The notes beneath the pieces were generated by a model, which made no database searches, was not told the DNA's origin, and saw only the letters and a list, made by a program, of their open reading frames with translations. Source: Symsagittifera roscoffensis (lineage: Eukaryota; Xenacoelomorpha; Acoela; Convolutidae). Taken from it: a DNA stretch of 64,000 bases. Shown piece by piece: positions 34,631-48,489 of this stretch (position 1 is the stretch's first letter; every line of letters starts with the position of its first letter). The stretch lies in contig NC_087070.1 of NCBI RefSeq assembly GCF_963678635.1, forward strand, positions 16,773,318 through 16,837,317, written 5' to 3'. Both the position numbers and the translations under genes were made by a program.

Positions 34631-36019
34631 GGTTGCTCCAAGTGGGTCTGAAAATTTTGACATAAAAAATTTTCAAAATTTTTTCAATTTAGTCCAAGTT
34701 TTTTGCGTGGTTAGATGAGAGAAAAAAGAAAACCTAGATATTTGGGAAAAAATTGGCTGAAGTTGCCTTGTTAAAAAAATTCAACGGCTTCAATAGTCAG
34801 TTTTGTTCAAATAAATGTTACACGCTCAAAATTTAAAAATTATCAAATTTTTTAAACCAGTTTTTCTTGAGAGTGAGAATACATTTAAAAAATTTATAAT
34901 GTCAAACAATTCACTTTGTTATGATACGAAACTTGGCCCACTCTAATGAATAGTTTTGGCACTGTAACTTCCGTGAAAAAAAAGATAAGTTTTATTTTAA
35001 AAAATTAAACTACACCACAGCCGAAGACGAACTTTTTCCCTCTTTCAGTTGTCAGAACAAAAACTCAACATGAACTAAAATTTTTTAAATCAGGATTCAA
35101 TTAGTCAATTATGTGTGGGTTGCATGATATTAAAATTCTTTTTGACTTCTTAAGCTAAAAAAAGATATTTTCAACTAGATAATCGAACCTCATAAATCGA
35201 ACCTCTGAAATTTATAATTTTGAGCGTAAGAATTCAATAGTTAATTCAATTGGGGTGCATGAAAACTTTTCGAGTATCTTTCTAATTGTTTGACGGTGAG
35301 GTGACGAGTTTTCCAGGTTCTTTGTAGGTCCAGTTTAGGCCTCCTCATTTACCCCCCCCCCCCCCATCTTAGTTTAAACCCCTCCCCCGTTTACTGAATG
35401 GGAGTTTGAGGGTTAACTTTAGTAAACATGGGGGTGGGTGTAGGGATAAACGTAGGGAGTGGGGTGAGGGGGCTTGGTCAAATGCGGATGGTGTCAAAGT
35501 GGGGGGGGGGCGTTGTATTCGAGTAGGTTTAGATTGCGAGTAGGCCATGAGTAACGCAAAAATGTTGTATGTTTTGCAAAAGATTTTGCAAAAAATGTAA
35601 TGATTATAATCCGTTATAATCAAAAATAATGGATTTTAAATGGATTAAAATCCATTTCAATGGATTTTAATGGACTGTGTTTTTACGCAAATAATTGATT
35701 ATAATGACAACATAATCGATTTCGTGGTTTAAATTCGCAAGAAAAATGGATTATAATGACAACATTTTAGTCAACAGTTTTCCATTTTTATCGTTTGTTA
35801 TCCATAGAACTCCGGTGCGGGTAACTTGACGAATTTGAGATCAACTATGCGCGACTTTGACAAGCAATTTTCTGCTAACTCGTTGCGTGTGTGGAGCGAA
35901 CTATATCAAACTCGGCCTGTTAGCATGCTTGCAGATAACCATTCGCCAGTTTTATTTCCCGATATAACTCAATCACTCCAGTAAAATGTAAACACGACGG
36001 AGCTAGGTAGAACAAGACT

Positions 36020-36500
36020 GTTTGTATATCAGGGCAAAGCCCTGAATATTCCGACTGTCCCTTAGCTCATATCGAATAGTTTTTAGGGAAAAAAATGTTG
36101 AAAACCTATAAAGTTTGGACAATATCAAAGTGTGAAATGTTGAACCATATGAAATTGAAACGACCGATCCAATAAGCTTGCCTCAATTCAATTTGGAACA
36201 ACTTTGTTGCGCGGGATAATTCGTCACGCACAAATAACTCGCGTTACGCTCTCAGCAATATGAATCAATTCTTCAAAGCGCGCATAATTTAGTCCAGAAC
36301 GATTTTCAAACACCCAGAAATTTACAAAACATAATCAGAGGAGAAATATATATTTTTTTGAACTTGAACTCAGGAAGTCGATATCTTTAAAAAGGTATGC
36401 AAAAATTTTTGCTGAAAACTGTTATTTCGATTGGCGAAAATTGACTTAATAAAAAACCACACCGAGCATAATTATTCCGTTTTCTTCGAAAGTTGGAAAC
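36020..36500 (-). repeat. R-family repeat, minus strand
   Basis: Has the hairpin end CAGGGCAAAGCCCTG followed by ATATTCCGACTGTCC, and the opposite end CTTCGAAAGTTGGAAAC. The internal part is diverged. In copy A only the second half remains (about 26,690-27,003). Confidence 0.6.
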
Positions 36501-36728
36501 AACAAACGTTTGAAATTAGAGCTGAAAAAAAATTAAATATGAGAGTCACATTTTTAGTTGCGCATGCTTACCGGCACTCATGCCAATCACCATACCCCAA
36601 ATAAATCATTCCGAATTCAAGTTAGGCACCCTTGCTGCTCAAATTTTTTCTTACTAAACGGATCAACTTTCAAAGATACATTGACACTGTGTTTGGGGAA
36701 TATTTCACACAAAAATTTAAACATTACT

Positions 36729-37385
36729 GTTATTTTCCCGACTGTTTTCGAAGAAAAGACAGAATATTTGTGTTCCGTGTGATTTTTTCTCCAGACAATT
36801 TTTGACTTTTTAACTAGCAACTTTTGGCGGAAATTTTTCTAAATATCATTCGAAAGGTATTGATGTCTTCTGCTCAAAATAAGAAGATATTTTACCTGTG
36901 TTTTGTTTTCATAGTGTTGTGGGCCAAAGTTTAAAAGTTGCCAATTTGGCCGATTTGGGACAACAACCGCGCAATATACTTCGTGCCATTAATGCGTAAG
37001 CGGAGATTTAATCCCTTTTAGAAATCATTCCCTTTTAAAAAATTAGATTGAGGCATGCTATTTGGTCTATTTAAGACTTTAACATCTGTAAAATATATCA
37101 CTTTGTACTTAACATAGCGCGTGGTTCAATAATGTTCAAAAAAATTTTGAAATTGATTTTTTTTTGTTGAAATTTCATCATTTATTTGTAAAATTTCCTC
37201 AATTATGATTTTTTAAACTACTCCAAAGAATTTAAAATGCACTCGGAAGAAACAAGATTTTGCCATGATACGAGCATTCTTAATTTCTTTCAAAAAATTC
37301 GATTTCGGATTTTTGAAAAAAAAACTTATTGCGAATGCTTAAAAAGGCAGTCGGAGCCTCCAGTGATTTGCTCCGATGCAAGCAG
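36729..37385 (+). repeat. R-family repeat, plus strand
   Basis: Starts CCCGACTGTTTTCGAAG, carries the core GCGTAAGCGGAGATTTAATCC, and ends AGGCAGTCGGAGCC with a weak hairpin. It sits directly past the end of the duplicated segment, so one edge of the duplication lies at a repeat. Confidence 0.7.
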
Positions 37386-37839
37386 CTTTGTTGAAAATTG
37401 TTTTAGCTAAGTCAGCAACAAGAATGAATTCTCATAGAAACGACTAATTTTTCATGTAATAAATAGATTCAATTCAAAAAACGAACAAAAATTAAGAAAA
37501 ATTTTTGGCTCAAAACTGATATCTGTCTCCACACACTGTATCATGCAGTAAAGTTATATATTTTGTTTAATTTCACCTCATTCCGACCAACTGGCTAGGA
37601 ACAATTCACTTCAGAATAAGTTGTAAGCTGTATAAAAAACCCGAGTTATGTTAGAAAACTGGATTGGAAACTTTGCATGCATTTTTATCTCAAATTGGTC
37701 CGAATAACAGTTTTCAGACCTAATTAACATTATAAAAACAATATAAAAATTATTTTTATATATAATAAAATAGTTTATTATATATAAAAATAATAAATCA
37801 ATTATTTTAGATTTCATCCTAGTGCCAGGATGATACCCA

Positions 37840-38005
37840 GATGGTACAAGAAACGGTGTCTAAAACGGTTATTTAGAAAGCCGAAATTCGTTAGATGCTA
37901 AAAAAAACAACGACGAAACGAAATCTTATCGAAACGCCGAGACGAAATGGTGCAAGAAACAGTGTCTTAAGCGGTTGTTAAGAAAGCCGAATGTAGTCTG
38001 ATGCA
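37840..38005. repeat. Two-copy direct repeat of about 105 bp
   Basis: ATGGTACAAGAAACGGTGTC and ATGGTGCAAGAAACAGTGTC start two units that each continue through GAAAGCCGAA. Nothing coding. Confidence 0.6.
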
Positions 38006-41000
38006 GGGAAGTTCAAAAATAAATTGAGTGAAAATTGATTGCCAATATTTGGGTAAAAACCTAACTTTTCAAAGTTCAATTAATACGATAATTGGTTTTA
38101 GAGAATTCAATTAATTGCAAACCTTCACGTTCAAATTTGAACAAAAGAATTTAAAAAGTCTAAGAAACTAAAACTCTTAGATTGACGATAGCTATGGTTT
38201 TTCTGAATAAATGCATATATTACACTTTCGGTAAAAGTCCATAGTTTGAAAAAGCTAGATTTTGCAAAAAAAAAAATTAGTTTTTAACTTTCGGTCTCTT
38301 CGACGTTTTGCCATTTGGGATCATTTGGATCATTTGGATATTGAGTTTGCGTTAACAACTTTCAATGAAAACATGGAAAATATTTTCTATATGTTCCTCT
38401 CACAAATTCCAAGTCGAAAGATTCTTTAGCAGTGTCGGATATGCTTACTACGATACCGCTAGAACTTATTGCCAATGAACATAGAGTGTCGTCAACTTTT
38501 CCTCAAAGTCAGTGATCGATTTTGGGATGAAGACATCATCGATCGAGTGGAAAACAACCCTGAAGTTCACTGACTCGCAATTTATTGCAATTGTTTCAAT
38601 TACTCATTTTTTATAACTTTTATAAAATTCAATTATTTATTTTAAGATTGAAAAATCATTTTCATTTGCCAAATAAATTTTGAAACCCCCTGGTCTGAGG
38701 CTTAGAAAACAGCGTCAAAACAAAATCTTAATTTCGAATATACTTTTTACTACAGAAGTCGAAGGCTGAAAATTGTAATTGTGCGGTTTTTACAAAAAAT
38801 TAAAAAGCTGGCGTCATTTCATTTTGGAATGGTTTAATTCAACGCTTACGATTGTTATAAGAACACAATAAGTTGCAGGTTAATTATTTCAAAATTACCA
38901 AATAAGCAGTTTTCAGACCATCATAACCTTTAAATAATCAAAAGTGACTATTTTAAATATTTTTCAGATCAATACAACAATATCTTCCAGTACGTTGATT
39001 AAATTTAGATCGACTTTAGTATGAAAAAATACGTTGATTAATTTTAGATCGATTTTAGCATGAAAAAAGTACGAAGATTATTTTTAAAAGATAAAGATTG
39101 ATTTGGAAATCCCAGCTAAAAAAATTGATCCAAATCGATTTTAAATCGGCTTAATTGCATTTTTTCCAGTCATAATTTGTTTTTATTTTTAAGGTGAATA
39201 AAACCGATTTAAATCAGTTTTGAATTTTATTGTATTTGTTCATTGCCTATCAGTTTCCATTTTACATCCATAGCGTATTGTAGCATAAAGAAGACCAAAT
39301 AAAAAGACCAAAATATTGATATTATTCTATGATTTTCTTGAACTTTTTTCTTGAAATTCTATGATTTCAAAAACTGATCTTTATTGACCCTTCGTTTTAT
39401 AAGTTTTGCCCGAAATCTGGTTTATTTTCATAATTTTTTATGATTTAATTGCATATTAATGGAATCAAATTTTAAGTTATTCTGACCCTTTTCTTGTTTG
39501 TTACATAAGATTTTGCAAAATCTGATTTACAATAATTTACAAAAATCTGATTTACAAAAATCTGATTTACAACTTAAAATCTGATTCATGTGGATAATTT
39601 TATTGAATTCTATAACATCTGGCACAAGTATTTATATTTAAATAATCGAGAATAAAAAATTTAAATAATAAATCGAGAAAAAGGGTATGTTTTTTTTGCC
39701 GTGTAAGCAAAAAAATTGGTTTTAGTGAGTCTGAAAATCCATCCATATCTATTTAAATCGATTTTTAAGACACTTAAATCGATCCAAAAGTTTCAAAAAA
39801 GATCGATTTAAATTGATTTAAAATCCATTTAAGTTGGTAAAATGTACATTGTTGATCGATTTGGATCGATTTAAAATCGATTTAAAATCAATTTAAATCG
39901 ATTCGAAACCATTTTTTGTCAGTGCGGGTGGTAAAATTTCTAAATTTGAGTGGAAAAAACCACCCCATGCATGAATGTTCCGTCACTTTCTTCGAAAGCC
40001 GGAACAATTAAGTATCTCATTTTTGATTTAGCTCCTTAATCTGCAGCGATAGAAACTTACCTGAAAAGGGCGGTAGCAGAAATATGCAGGGAAAAAGTAA
40101 TCTCTGTGATGTATAGCTGTGTTGTGCGCAGTTGTGAAGTGTATTTCATTTGCTTATTCTTTTATTCTGTGTCGACGCGCCAACAATTTAGTGTCGGAAA
40201 AAGTGTTCAACTATCTAAATATGATAATGAGGCTAAACTGCTACTGTTGCGGATTGTCTCTCAATACAATCGAAATGCTGCAAATCGCAGGATTCAAAGT
40301 AATAATTCACTATTGGCAGGCAAAAGACCAGCCGTGAAAATTGGAATTAGCCCCAAAATCAGAGTACTGCATAAGACTTAAGACTGTATTCTGTGATTGC
40401 ATTATTTCTTCAGCTTTTGAACATTATAAAGTAAGTAAGTAAAAACGACCTCATACCTGATTTTTCCGGTCTGTTTTAAACCCACCACACCTGGTTGGAC
40501 TGAATTAGGTACAAGTAGATTGTATTATTGGGTTGAATTGGGAGGAATTAGTTATTAGTTATAACTAACCGACGTTTTAAAGGCTAGTTATCTTTCAGTA
40601 TTCCTTCACTTTTGTCGTACCAACAAAGATTGTCGGCTACATTTTATGAAATTTGTTGAAATTTCATGATCGTCGCGTGTATATTATTTTTAATGGTCAT
40701 ACTCCTAAGTAAACAACTCAAGACTAACAAACGAATTAAACGAGAGTGAAAATAAACACTCTTCCCAGATATCTTCGGCTACTTTTGGTATGATTGTAAA
40801 CAAGATTTAGAACCGTGTTTTGGTTTCGCGGATAAAGGGATTCTTTTAAACTTCAAAGGAAGCATCTTTACGGGGCCTTCATTAGGCCGAAGAGCAAATC
40901 GTGAAATAACAAAATTGTGTTTTCCCCCGGCCGACAAAATGCTGGTGCTCATTCAACGTGAAGCCAGTTTATGTTGTAGAAAACTGCAGAAAAAAGCTGA

Positions 41001-44000
41001 AAAACCGAAGTTCGATCTTGTTAACTATCCCCCCTACGGTACCGTGGAACTAATCGGCCCCTATAAAAAAAAATTAAACTGTTAAGCATTTACGAATATT
41101 TTAGGGTAAGGGGATAATCAACAAGATCCTCGAAATTTTTCAAACGTTTATAAGCTCTGATTGACTGAAAACTCCAAGTTGAACCAAGTTGAGATGCTCA
41201 TGTCTAAAATTTATTGAGGATAGCATGTCAAATTGATTTGTGCCAGCTGGATGAAAACTTGACTGAATTTTTTTTTATAAACTGGATTCAATTTACTTTT
41301 AATTTACTGGACAGATAATTTACACTCAGTAGAACTGATTTAATATAAATAGCGGGAATCAAAGTTTGGACTTGGTATTTTTAGGGAGAAGGATGTTCAC
41401 TTGACTCGGAACCCCTAGAAGCTGTACCAAAAATTGGGCAAAAACTCAATCTCACCATAACCCCATCCAGTGACTTGTTGTTCAGGTGTTAAAAAAGTTC
41501 AAAGTTTTATAAGAATCTTTTTAGAATCTTGTGAGCCATAACATTTATCTTGTATCATATATTTATCGTGTAAGAAAACAAATTACTATGTAAGATTCAC
41601 AAAAAAAAACGAATTACGATGTAAGATCCTTACCAAAAAATGAATTAAAATGTATCATTCTTATAAGAAATTGAATTGGGAACAGTTCATGGAAACAAAT
41701 GATTAATCCTATGGGAAAAACAAATTGCAGTAAAAACTGAGAAAAAACAAACTGCTCCGAGTCAGTTATCCGTTAAAATCTATCATCAGCCGGAGGCACT
41801 TTTGCTTGTATTAAAGAAAAGGTTTGACTGATTCAAGTGCTTCTTAGAATTCGATTAAATATTTTCATTTTAAAAAAACATTCCATTCATAGATATAAAG
41901 AGTGTATGTTTCATTTTTGCTTAGTAGTTTTATACTTTCGATTTCAATTATGATAATATATTTTTGAGCAGCTCCCTTGTTAGAAATTTCATAAAACAAT
42001 TTTACAAAATCCACTAACAATTTTGTTGCTCGAAAGAACACCTTTGGACCCACAGGTCCGTTCACAGGTGTTTCAGAGCGTAAACTCATTTAGTACACTT
42101 TTGATAGTGGGTGAGAATTAAGTGATCAATGTTTGACCTGAAATTAGTTGTACTTAAAAATCAGTTTTAAGGGATTTCTGCCTACAAACGAGATATAGAA
42201 CCTTTATTGAAAAATTAGGACAAAGTCTTGGATCTTATTTAACTAAACAAAATAATTTCTCAAAAGCTCTGCATTATTTAAAATGGAGCAGTTCCCTATA
42301 TTGTGATTGAAAATATTCACAAGCTAAGAGAAACAATTTTTTCAGTTTTTCAGAAGAGTAGGATGATAACTTGGTAGAGTTGTTAACGCTTTTCTTAGTC
42401 TAACAGCAATTGACTCCATTGAGTTTTTGCGTACACTGTTTTCTAAAACTCTTATTGCACTGCGATTATTGAACTTTAAACTTTAAAAAGTTGTTCTCTT
42501 CATTATCCGTAATGAGCTCGTTCAAAACATGAATTGGGTTTTCTCTTCTTTAAGTTTTAGACACTGTTTTCAGTAGCTGATACACATGGAGCCTCTTAGA
42601 AAAAAGGTTGTTTGATGTTTTATTTTGAGTTGATTGGTTTTTACCTGCTCCTAAAATAATTTTGAATTGAGTTCTTCATTTTTGATCCAGAAAATCTATT
42701 GCGTTTTTTTTGTGGATGCGTAAGCCAGAACGCCAATATGAAACAGAGAATGCGCAAACTTTTGTAGGCTGTTTCAAGGTGCTTGGTCGGGAAACATTTT
42801 CATAGCATAAAAGAACTCCACAAGAATTTGTGACTTTTTACCGAGAACGTCATCAAAACTCAGCTGTTCATCTAACTGGAAACTAAGATAACAAAAAAAT
42901 ATATGTTTTCTTTTCAATTGAGTGATCTTTCAATTTAACATTCTGGGATTTTAATTTTTTCAAGTTACTTTTGCTACTTATTAGGGTTTAGGTTTTTATC
43001 TGCGTTTAATGTACGCTTCTTGTTTTTTAACCATTCTGCTGTTTTGTTCAAAGCACCTTGGTGTTCAGACTGCTAAATACACCAGCCACGCTTCCCTTTT
43101 TCCCGCAGCTTTTTCAATCTCCTTATAGCCCTAGAGAGTAAAAAAATACTGTCATGGTTACTGTTCAACCAAGTTTCAGTTGAGCAAATTACAATTGATA
43201 TTTCTATAAACTTTGAACCAAAACTTGCACTTTTTTATCTTTTTTTTCTGAAAACGAGCGTATGTTTTGCAAAATGAAGCAGTCCATTTTAAGTTTTTAG
43301 AGACAGTTTCCAAAGACATACAGTTTTTACAATTGAGTGGCAGCATGTTTTTCAAAACATGGGTCTATAAGTCTCAAATGTGTTTTTTCATTCGCTAAAA
43401 ACTTGTTCTACTAACGATGCTGGCTTTTTCTACATATTGCTCCCATGTCTGCTTCAAAATAGCAGTGCTGACATGAACACGCGTAATCAATTTTTTTTTC
43501 AGACAACGTATTTGACATTGCCCTATCAGTATTTTGTTTTCCATATTCAGCTTTTCGATGGTTAAATTTTGGGTCAGAACATCTTTTCATGCGCAGCAAC
43601 GAGCATAAAACCTATCGGTACTTTCATACTGATCAACAATTATGTAAATGAATTCGGACTGTCAATTGATCAAAGAAAACAGTCCGACTCTCAATTTATG
43701 GCAGGCGGTGGGCGCGATATCCGGCTTTAACTTTGGTATAGAATCTTACTCTCTGTTGGCAAGCTTGAAACACGTTACACTGGTGCGACTGCAGTGGTCA
43801 TTATTTTTCTGCTTAGACTGTTTTGTGTTTATGTCTGTTAAAAAACAGACTATTATTTAGCTATTCCCTCGCTCATATTTCGACAAATCAGAATGCAATA
43901 TAGCAAATTTATATGCTTCTTGACCTGAGCAAGATGAAGGTAGTAATGCACATTGACCGCACACTGTTTTTATACAGCGCTTTCAGGTAATTAGTTCAAA

Positions 44001-46354
44001 TCACAACAAAAATTGCTTGATAAATAGATACGATTGTGTCGCAACCAGCAAGTAGACTTTTTTCCATTGTTATCAGTAGGCAGACACGTTTGAAAACTCT
44101 CAGACTGTCTTAGACGAAAGCGATTGCTAAGCGGGGTGTGGAAACATTGAAAAGTTTTAATATTAAAAAACTTACTTAAAAATAAACACTTTCAAATTGA
44201 GTTAAGTTTTGTGATTGGTTGCGATACTGCCCGAGTCTGGACTTTCCAAATCTAGGCGATGTATTTCCGCGACCAAAAGTTTCACAGACTGAACAGTTTT
44301 TAAGAGTCGCGGACAATGTCAAGTTTTGATTGCGATAGTCTGGAAATTGGACACAGTTTAGTCCAAACATTAGAGCGGTGTAATCTGGAAATGACTCGCG
44401 GTATCGCGGTAGCCTTGCCTTAATGTCGCATTGATCTAAACTAAAAACCTAAGTGACGATCTAAGTGATAACTATAAGTTAAGATAACTGGATTGATATT
44501 ATAATGAGTAAGCTTCAAGTTCTGAAAAATAAAGGAAAAGAACATAAAATAAAAACTAAAAACTTTGAGATAAAAAAACTCTGCTGCGCTGAAATGCGTG
44601 TTGCTTGTTTTCGTAGCAAAAACCGTGAAATGGCTAGTGTTTAATGACTTTTAATGTGCCAGCAAAAAATTGCAATAATTATGTAAAACATTTTTAATAC
44701 TGTAGCAAAAAAATGGGGAATCGGCCTGTTAACTTGCTCGCACTAAGTTTTCATGGACAAAATCAATGATAATAGGTTTTCATAGTCGATCTATATATAT
44801 AACAGTGCATTTCAAAAGCTGACAGTTGATTTTTGACTTAACACACGTTAGAGTAAAAAAGTGCACAATTGAGACGCACTTTCGAAAATTTTAATCTTGT
44901 TTTCAATATGTTTCTTTTTGCATTTTTTCGGTACATGTTTGAATTTTCAATTTCTGCTGACTTTTAATCTCATCTTCCCTTATCCAACCTACCTCCCTCC
45001 TGTCATTGTGCTCCTTTCCCATGTTTACCCCACTCCAGTTTCGAGCGTTAATAATCAATAATATTACGGTTTTGTTACCAGTCACAAAAAAACTTAAGAA
45101 AATATTGATTTAAATCAAATAGTAATCGATAATAACCTCTTTCTTTGAAATAAAAAAAAAATCAATTACAAAAAAATTTCATCGGCTATAGTCTCTTTCG
45201 ATGGCTCAACTCTGAATCCCTTTCAATGGCCTATTTTGTCTTCGACCTTGCATCCGAGTTGCTCATACTTTGTGCTTTTCATTGGCTTATTTCAATAATG
45301 GGAAATTGTTTTGGCAGTTTTTAAATCCATTCCAGTTATAACGCTTTTATTCTGCATCTCTTTTTAGATATCATCATGCGCATTTTAATTTTTTTGAGCT
45401 ACCAAAGATCAGCACACTGCTTTAGTTTCATGATTCATTTCGAAGAGTTATCTTTTACTTACCGCGGGAACCTAGCAACTAAAATAAAGGGATCTCTATA
45501 AAACGTTTGTTTCCTTGTAAATCTTTGTGTTCAGATGAACCAAAGAGTGACAAGTTATTTCTTTTTAAGGGTTTTGTTATTTCACAGAAAATTAATTATG
45601 GATAGGGTATAATTAAAATAAATTTCCAGTGTGTCAAATATTTTGGCAATATAAGAAATTATAATTGTAACCGATTATGATCGATTATAAATCTTTTAAA
45701 CACCTAATTTGGGTAGTTATAATCAATCATAATGGTCAAAACATCTTTATAATAATCTGTTACAATCGATTACTTAAGCTCAAACTTAGTTGCGGGTACC
45801 ACAATTCCCTCTCTTAACATGACCTAATCCCCACTTGAGGATATAAAATTTTACTCCGCCCCTTTTTAGAACTCCTTCTCCCACTTTTACTGGATGTTGC
45901 GGGTAAATGAACGGTTTATACAGCAAGGGGGTTAAACAGGGGGAAGGGGTTCAAAAAGATCGAATATCGCAGTTTTTTTTTATATACTTTCAGTGCTCTT
46001 TTTTGTTCTGTAAACGAGCGATAGACCCGGGGTTCTTGATTAACTAATTACGCATCTGATTGGATTTTATTAATCTTGAACCCCTTCCTATTGCAAAAAG
46101 AGAGGGTTTGCTAGGAACTAGTTGGTTTGTAATGAAGCGTTGAATTGGTTTTTGTGGGGATGGAAACTCTTTACTAGATTGCATGTGTTAGGGGGGTGCA
46201 AGATGGAGTGAGTTTGTAAAAATGGATTATTGTCGGGTCAAATATGTTTTTACACCACAAATTTTTAGATGATTAAAATTACGGGAAATTATTGAGAAAA
46301 TCATACGCCAATTTATTTTTCTCTTTTTTGAAGCAAGGGTTGCGTTTAGCATGA
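38006..46354. other. Long intergenic stretch without recognised genes
   Basis: AT-rich throughout. 38,970-39,920 is dense in GATCGATTTAAAT-type simple sequence. 39,960-40,010 holds a short end fragment of the R family (minus strand). About 41,145-41,270 matches a segment at 33,520-33,650 (ATTGAGGATAGCATGTCAA). 41,570-41,680 has short degenerate repeats. Frames of 60-90 codons occur but have no protein-like composition or conservation within the window. Confidence 0.6.
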
Positions 46355-46560
46355 GGATTTGATTAAATTTATTTTTTTAAAAGAAGGTTATCTATGAATT
46401 TCAAATAACTCAACGGATTTGATTAATTTTGAACTTTTAAGAAAGTTATCTACAATTTCAAATACCTCAATGGATTTGATTAAATTTATACTTTCCAGAA
46501 AGTTATCTATAGTTTTCAAATACAATACCTCATCGGATTTGATTAAATTTATACTTTTCA
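46355..46560. repeat. Minisatellite, about 60-bp unit, four copies
   Basis: Units starting GGATTTGATTAAATTTAT begin at 46,355, 46,415, 46,472 and 46,535, with spacing 57-63 bp and substitutions between units. Confidence 0.8.
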
Positions 46561-47343
46561 AAAAAAAAAAAAAATTACAGTTTTCAAAAAATTCCGAACC
46601 AGAAATGAGACAATGGATCGACGCGAATTTGATTTCCGGTATTTTTTTACTTTCTCTGAACCAAATTAGTCTTACCTGTTTCTTATAGAAGTGGCGTTTG
46701 GTTAGGAATTGGTTAAGCTTGATGATATAACTTAAAGATAAGTGATGTCATTCTTTTAGTTTGGAAATAGATTTTAGTCGTGGGAAGTAAAGTGTTAAAT
46801 TTTATTTCAGATCTGAAAAAAAAAAACGATTTACTCCGTTAATTGGCCGCAGGTTAAAAAATTCTCAGCAAGAAAGGAGGGGAATAATTTCACCAACAGT
46901 CAGCTTTTTTTGGCTGACTGGCTTTTACATATAATAAAACTAAAAAGTACAGCCTAATGGAAGTTAAACATCAAGGTAGAATCAAATTATTTACTGGAAC
47001 AGTCGCTGGTAACGGAAAACTTAGCTCTAGGGAAATCATGCCGGACACATATTTCCAAAAACGAAAGAAACAATTTGCGGGTAGGGGAAATAAAGATGGC
47101 TTTTTGTCAATTCCTCCACAAATTAAGTTATTTTCATGCCGTCACATTTGATAAAATGGTGACAGTCATAAAAGGAATTATTTCTTTTATTAAATAAGAT
47201 TAGCCCAAAACATCAGTACAGCGTTTTACTTAAAATTGCTTCTCGACCGCGGCATTTCAGTAAAAAAAACTGCACTTGCTCCATTTTCAAAGTCGAAACA
47301 TAAGACGAGCACCTCAATCTGGGAACCAGTTTCTTGATATTAT
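46561..47343. other. No feature recognised
   Basis: Starts with a poly-A run, then unique AT-rich sequence. No supported gene. Confidence 0.5.
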
Positions 47344-47832
47344 TATTCCGACTTTCGAAGAAAGTGATGGAATATTTGCGCTCGCAGTGTTTTTTACTCC
47401 AGACAAACTTCGACTTATTATCTAACCAATTTTTAATTTAGCCGAAAAAATTAACAAAATTTTTGAATCATCCAAAAGGTATTGTTATCTTGAGCTGAGA
47501 TGTAAAAAGATATTTCATCAGTGATCAATTTTCTTAAAGGTATGGGGCAATTCGCGCTTTTCAACGACTAAGTGGAGATTTATTCCGTCTTAGAAATCGT
47601 TCCACACTGTTTGAAGCAGTGGTTACATAATTATTTCGTTACTAGGCGCAATAGTAATTATTTTGTTCTTCATATGGCGTGTGGGGGGAGGGGAATGATA
47701 AAAAAAATTGTATAAAATTTGAAATTTTTGTTTGTGAAAATTTAATCATTTTTAAGGTAAACATTGCTCTATAGACCTTAAAAGGCAGTCGGAACATTCA
47801 GAGCTTTGCTCTGATTAAAGCAGTCTTGTTAT
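47344..47832 (+). repeat. R-family repeat, best-bounded plus-strand copy
   Basis: Starts ATTCCGACTTTCGAAGAAAG. The core includes TAAGTGGAGATTTATTCCGTC. It ends AAAGGCAGTCGGAACATTCA followed by the hairpin TCAGAGC-TTT-GCTCTGA (about 47,799-47,815) and CAGTCTTGTT. About 490 bp, no ORF. Confidence 0.75.
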
Positions 47833-48489
47833 ATCTATGCCATACACTTTTTGCAAAAAAAAGAAGTTACAAGCAAATGTACTATACTTCTCCTTTTTTG
47901 AGCCCATAAATTGAGCCCCCATTTGTAGTTCCAAGCTGCTGAACAATTATGGAACCAGATTGGCATGAAACAGTAGTTGTATAACTTCACACTTGTGTAA
48001 TTAGCATTTCACTCGTCCAGAATAGTGTATGATAAATCTATGTCCAGCATTTTTGTGTGAAATTGTGTGACGAACTTTTTTTCACCGTGAGGAAATTGTT
48101 TGACTAGTTTTTTTGTCGTTGTGTGAAATTGTGTGGCTATCATTTTCCCCTGATGTTAAAACAAAGTTTTTTATTTGGAGTTTTGAACAAACTTTTTGTG
48201 TTTAGTCCTAAACGCAATATTCAAAGATTTTTCATAAAAACAACCAACAAATCGAATCGCCAAAATCCCACAGATAAACTGCATTTGAAGATTCGTCATA
48301 AAAAAGACAGCTGTAACTTTACACATAAATGAATCAAAATTCTTGTGTACGACCATAAGCGTATGGCCATGTGTACAGCGTTTTGTGTACGGCCATAAGT
48401 GGTTTTTTTTCAAAAATTTGAGTATTTGTAAAAGCGGCATGTTTTTTTTTGACAGACCCTTAAGTTATCTTACTTGGTAGAAACAAAAC
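47833..48489. other. Spacer between two inverted R repeats
   Basis: Contains imperfect repeats of GTGTGAAATTGTGTG (48,050-48,135) and of GTGTACGGCCATAAG (48,340-48,402). No gene supported. Confidence 0.5.

Larger units (their letters stand above)
27607..36694. repeat. Duplicated intergenic segment, copy A' (expanded)
   Basis: Collinear with 20,899-27,194 but longer. Extra sequence relative to copy A lies at about 28,200-29,800, 33,450-33,640, 34,319-34,630 and 35,859-36,146. Divergence (frequent substitutions and small indels) indicates the duplication is not recent. No credible protein-coding gene. Confidence 0.9.

Noticed and set aside
40106-40381. 91-codon frame in the intergenic region
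   Set aside because: No domain, no conserved copy, and two overlapping frames look equally good.
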